Shown piece by piece: positions 60,959-64,000 of a DNA stretch of 64,000 bases (position 1 is the stretch's first letter; every line of letters starts with the position of its first letter). Location of the stretch: the NCBI GenBank assembly GCA_029987235.1, contig DALTWF010000005.1, forward strand, positions 1 to 64,000, in the 5' to 3' direction. Origin of the DNA: Methanocorpusculum sp. Lineage in GTDB: Archaea; Halobacteriota; Methanomicrobia; Methanomicrobiales; Methanocorpusculaceae. The notes beneath the pieces are model-generated. The model saw only the letters and a program-made list of their open reading frames with translations, had not been told where the DNA came from and ran no database searches. The position numbers were made by a program, and so were the translations under genes.

Positions 60959-62545
60959 TTACTCCTTCTTCTCTTCAGAAGCCGCACACTTCTTTAAATC
61001 CTTCGGAATAAGGTATAAGCCGGTGTAAGTCTTTGCAAGGGCAGATTCCGAGTTGCGTTTGGTAAGAAGACTTCCCGCAATCATGGCAAGAATTCCTGCA
61101 GCAAGAGCGTAAATCGAAAAGTGCATCGGAAGAGCACCGAACGGACTGCCAAGAAGGTGTGAGTAGACACCAAGAATAACTGCAACGGAAAGACCGACAA
61201 TCATTGAAGCGATTGCTCCCGCTGCTGTTGCACGTTTCCAGTACAGACCTGCAATAAGCGGAACTGCAAATGCACACAGCATTAATGCAATACCCATCCA
61301 GATAAGGAAGGCAAGCATCTCCGGGGGGTTGATTGCAAGGACCAGTGAAAGAACTGCTGCAATTAACACACAGATTCTGCTGATGCGGATAACCTGACGC
61401 TCGTTTGCCTGCGGCTTTAACATCGTCTTGAAGATGTTCCAGGAGAACTCTGTTCCAACCGTAAGCATAAGGCGGTCGGTGGTAGACATGACTGCAGATA
61501 ATACAATTACCGCAAACAGTGCCGTGATTAATATTGACGGGCTTGCTGCCTGAATTCCGTAGAGGAGGGCAGACGCTGGATTATTCAATACCGCTTCTGC
61601 GGATGCCGGGTCTAATACGCCTGTTTCTGCCATTGCACGGACACCGAATCCGCACCACTTTACGAGGAACATAATTACCACATAGATAACAAATGCTACC
61701 AGCGGAGCCCACTTAAAGTAAGAAATCTTCTTTGCTGCAAACACGTTTGAAACAACGTGCGGTGCACAGGCAAGACCAATCATCAGCAGAATCCCAAACG
61801 ACACCAGGTATTCAGGCGTACAGTATGCGTATGCGGCATAGTTGGTCGGAAATGCCGGAAGAACCAGGTTCGGGTCGATTGATGCAAGAACCGTATTGAT
61901 TGCTTCAAGACCTCCTGCCTTGATTAAGATGAACGGGGCGATTAACAGAACACCGAAGATAAGAATCAGACCCTGGACAAGTCCTGCCCAGGTAATTGCA
62001 TATAATCCGCCGATAACCGTGTATGCTGTGATAATGACACCCGCAATGATGAGCGACACCCAGTGTTCAAGACCGAATGCCCACATTAATACAATGCTGA
62101 TTGCAGTGTACTGACCTACCAGATAAATCATCGAAACACCGATACTGGCAATAGCCGACATCACGCGAAGACCTTGGTTGTTTTCGTAGCGTTCGGAGAA
62201 GTAGTCTGCTATGGTCATGCAGCCGAGTTTCTTTCCAATCCGGTTCAGCTTCATGCCGAAGAAGATGATACAAAATGAAGCTGCAAGAGGCACAAAAATC
62301 TGTTCCCAGATTCCCGGCCAGCCGCTTTTGAATCCGAATTCGCTGGAGCCGATTAATGTCATTCCGCTGCAGATAGAGCAGACGATTAAGAGGGTGAAGA
62401 GCCAGAAGCCGAGGTTTCTTCCGGCAAGCATATAGTCTTCGGAGTTTTTGATTTTCTTCGATGCCCAGAATCCTATTCCAAGAAGGGCTGCGAAATATAC
62501 TACAATCATCACAAGGGTGACAATCATACTTCCTGTATCGAGCAT
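60959..62545 (-). CDS. Sodium:solute symporter (SSS family)
   Basis: A ~528-residue transporter with 13 membrane helices. The family mark is SKKIKNSEDYMLAGRNLGFW near residue 35, with the Na+-site helix SAVMSTTDRLMLTVGTEFSWNIF. Substrates of relatives are proline, pantothenate, acetate or other acids; none can be read here. I chose ATG 62545, directly after GGTGGAGG, and its start overlaps the stop of a 36-residue partner by one base (TAATG). Confidence 0.92.
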   Translation of the reverse strand: MLDTGSMIVTLVMIVVYFAALLGIGFWASKKIKNSEDYMLAGRNLGFWLFTLLIVCSICSGMTLIGSSEFGFKSGWPGIWEQIFVPLAASFCIIFFGMKLNRIGKKLGCMTIADYFSERYENNQGLRVMSAIASIGVSMIYLVGQYTAISIVLMWAFGLEHWVSLIIAGVIITAYTVIGGLYAITWAGLVQGLILIFGVLLIAPFILIKAGGLEAINTVLASIDPNLVLPAFPTNYAAYAYCTPEYLVSFGILLMIGLACAPHVVSNVFAAKKISYFKWAPLVAFVIYVVIMFLVKWCGFGVRAMAETGVLDPASAEAVLNNPASALLYGIQAASPSILITALFAVIVLSAVMSTTDRLMLTVGTEFSWNIFKTMLKPQANERQVIRISRICVLIAAVLSLVLAINPPEMLAFLIWMGIALMLCAFAVPLIAGLYWKRATAAGAIASMIVGLSVAVILGVYSHLLGSPFGALPMHFSIYALAAGILAMIAGSLLTKRNSESALAKTYTGLYLIPKDLKKCAASEEKKE

Positions 62546-62655
62546 TAGTCCTCCACCTTCGGGAATTTGAGTGCCCATATGGTAAGAAGGACCAATATTA
62601 TGAAGGTGACTCCGCCAACGGTAAAGACGGTAACCTCAGGTAATCCTAATATCAT
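62545..62655 (-). CDS. Symporter small accessory protein
   Basis: A 36-residue one-helix membrane protein: MILGLPEVTVFTVGGVT, a hydrophobic stretch, then IWALKFPKVED. Its stop TAA shares one base with the symporter ATG, and the symporter's ribosome site lies in its last codons, so the two are tightly coupled. Short one-helix proteins of this kind precede SSS symporters in many prokaryotes. A TATA-like sequence lies just upstream near 62675. Confidence 0.8.
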   Translation of the reverse strand: MILGLPEVTVFTVGGVTFIILVLLTIWALKFPKVED

Positions 62656-62868
62656 ATATGAACATGTGGTGTGCTAACATATAACATAGTAGGTTTCAGG
62701 CACAGTTTTTACGGGGGCGGGAAGGGGCAAAACCTGCATTTTTCAGTACTGGAAAGAATTTATATGAGAAAACGCGCAGAAGAAATGCCTGAAAATTCCA
62801 CAGCACCGCGCGCTGATGCGCGATACAAATAGACATGTATAATCTTACGGACAACAAAATAATAGAAT

Positions 62869-63516
62869 ATGCATCACGTAGACGTCCACATGGAAGCCGA
62901 GATTTACGGCGCAAACAATAAACTTGCCGAGCACAATGCAGAGCATTTCAGGGAACACGGCGTTCGTGCATTTGACTTGCTTGGCGCCATCGGCAGCGGG
63001 AAAACCTCGCTTATCGAAAAAATCGTGCCGGAACTCAAGTCCCGCGGTCTAAACACTGCAGCCATTGCAGGCGATGTTTACGGGGATGATGATTTCCAGA
63101 GAATTGTTGCAACAGGAATTCCGGCGTTCAATGCAAACACCGGAAAAGAATGCCATCTTGATGCGCATTTAGTCCACCATGCGCTTGACCACCTTGAACT
63201 CGACAACATTGATGTCTGTTTCATTGAAAATGTCGGCAACATGGTTTGTCCGACCGACTTCAAACTCGGCGCGGAAAAGCGTATTGTGGTTATTTCCACG
63301 ACAGAAGGTGATGATGTGGTTAACAAGCATCCGATGATGTTCCGTGACTGCCAGATTGCCGTAATCAACAAAGTCGACCTTGCAGAAGCGGTCGGATGCA
63401 ATGTGGAGCGGATGGTGAAAGATATTAAAAGATACAATCCGGAAATGATTATCATCAAGACCGTTCTCAAAAAAGGCGAGGGCGTCAAAGAAGTCTGCGA
63501 CGCAATTCTTGCATAA
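62869..63516 (+). CDS. hypB: Hydrogenase nickel incorporation GTPase HypB
   Basis: A 215-residue GTPase that delivers nickel to [NiFe]-hydrogenases. P-loop GAIGSGKTS, the metal-site Cys/His segment TGKECHLDAHLVHHAL, ENVGNMVCPTDF and the base-specificity motif NKVDLAEAVG are present. No His-rich nickel store is seen at the N-terminus. It serves enzymes such as the Ech complex in this window, but stands apart from other hyp genes. Confidence 0.95.
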   Translation: MHHVDVHMEAEIYGANNKLAEHNAEHFREHGVRAFDLLGAIGSGKTSLIEKIVPELKSRGLNTAAIAGDVYGDDDFQRIVATGIPAFNANTGKECHLDAHLVHHALDHLELDNIDVCFIENVGNMVCPTDFKLGAEKRIVVISTTEGDDVVNKHPMMFRDCQIAVINKVDLAEAVGCNVERMVKDIKRYNPEMIIIKTVLKKGEGVKEVCDAILA

Positions 63517-63674
63517 TTCTCTTTTTTTCATCGTTCGCGCGATATATCCCCGGTTTTGAGTGAGCCCTGTGCCTCGACCGAAAAAACCGGCATATAGTAT
63601 TTATTTTACTCGATTGAGGATAATGTGCTTTTATCTGCATATTTATTACCTGAACCATGAAATATAAAATTAAT

Positions 63675-63698
63675 CAGCAGAACACTGATTTTCTGCTG
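63675..63698 (+). promoter_or_regulatory. Hairpin in leader of AhpD-like gene
   Basis: CAGCAGA (63675-63681) pairs with TCTGCTG (63692-63698) around a 10-base loop. It lies 26 bases before the start codon and just after a TATA-like AAATATAAAA near 63660, so it would be at the very 5' end of the transcript or act as an operator. TAGGAGA follows as ribosome site. Confidence 0.4.
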
Positions 63699-63723
63699 GT
63701 TAGGAGACAGATCCTACAAATCT

Positions 63724-64000
63724 ATGCAGAAAAAAAAGCATCCGGCGTCCGCAGCCGGAGATGAAACCACCTCACCGGCTCATACCTACAGGGAACTTGA
63801 AAAAATTATCGGGCATGTCCCAGTCATTTTCAAAGACCTTGCACAGACTGATGCAGGAATGCATGATGCAATCCTGAAACTCGATTCCTTCATCTGGTCT
63901 GACGGAAAACTATCACGCACTGATAAGAAACTCATCGCTGTGGCGGTCGCAGCAGCCCTTCGCGATAATCACGCACTAAACGCTCAGCTTCACGGGGCAA
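63724..64000 (+). CDS. Carboxymuconolactone decarboxylase (AhpD-like) family, cut by window edge
   Basis: The first 92 codons of a protein of the CMD/AhpD family. The helical pattern LEKIIGHVPVIFKDL, then AILKLDSFIWSDGKLSRTDK and KLIAVAVAAALRDNHALNAQ, fits archaeal members. In the usual CxxCxxxH redox site the two Cys are replaced by His and Asn (HALNAQLH), so peroxide-linked activity is doubtful. The rest lies outside the window. Confidence 0.7.
   Translation, partial: MQKKKHPASAAGDETTSPAHTYRELEKIIGHVPVIFKDLAQTDAGMHDAILKLDSFIWSDGKLSRTDKKLIAVAVAAALRDNHALNAQLHGA

Noticed and set aside
63517..63723. Small gene between hypB and the AhpD-like gene
   Set aside because: Only short frames without ribosome sites are present. 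The stretch holds TATA-like sequences and a hairpin, so it reads as a promoter and leader.

Overview
The window comes from a euryarchaeal methanogen. The order Methanomicrobiales fits best, possibly a Methanocorpusculum-like organism; this is inferred from gene content, not from a database match. Archaeal markers include L7Ae, S28e, L24e, L37Ae, Rpo12, Spt5, SecE, prefoldin beta, Pcc1, archaemetzincin, UPF0146, both CetZ and FtsZ, the HMG-CoA synthase/thiolase/DUF35 trio and a six-subunit Ech hydrogenase. Genes are tightly packed, many joined by 4-nt ATGA or GTGA overlaps. Protein genes often have AT-rich TATA-like promoters.

Layout. 1-3080: a duplicated cassette for secreted surface proteins; about 470 bp of identical signal peptide and upstream DNA occurs twice, 2360 bp apart. 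A response regulator follows, with an out-of-frame helix-turn-helix tail. 3757-6452: site-2 protease, RNase HII with a PCNA-binding tail, TrkA. 6533-8793: CetZ coupled to a membrane-anchored coiled-coil protein. 9077-14739: a membrane and glycosyltransfer operon (FAD oxidoreductase, two GT2 enzymes, an AglD-type flippase-like protein, a Chlor_Arch_YYY protein), probably for lipid-linked sugars or surface glycosylation. 14831-16107: rpl7ae-rps28e-rpl24e-ndk with a possible kink-turn leader. 16362-22760: a glutaredoxin/thioredoxin-reductase fusion, IleRS, a methyltransferase, an ACT regulator and an unknown protein; then tRNA-Leu(UAG). 22957-24473: class I FBPase overlapping a shortened, apparently inactive relative of the bifunctional FBP aldolase/phosphatase. 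24515-27736: a dicarboxylate transporter, then an archaemetzincin-cas1 operon with a stand-alone, active-site-degenerate Cas1. 27783-29690: a translation/RNA operon. 29698-32484: feoA-feoB-Cys-rich protein-DtxR. 32692-37850: DUF4143 ATPase, short UvrC, two small unknowns, acyl-CoA synthetase. 37895-39288: ArsD-like/ArsR/DUF5714 cassette behind a perfect palindrome. 39438-44532: echABCDEF. 44626-48682: XRE/DUF2178 pair and the VTC-DUF4956-CotH cassette. 48683-54562: YgiQ radical SAM, then a regulated mevalonate-entry operon ending in a P-loop NTPase without a normal start codon. 54592-60839: a long leftward run including dtdA, ftsZ, secE and spt5. 60959-64000: a sodium/solute symporter with a 36-residue partner, hypB, and a truncated AhpD-like gene.

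The most unusual signal is a family of degenerate 30-nt tandem repeats in three intergenic regions (3571-3750, 16197-16316, 26077-26197). Each lies directly 3' of a leftward gene. Read on that gene's strand, each unit pairs a GTCACCGGGT-like box with a T tract. They could be multi-copy transcription terminators, processing sites or protein-binding arrays. The inactive-looking Cas1 and the inactive-looking FBP aldolase/phosphatase paralogue are the clearest candidates for new protein roles.
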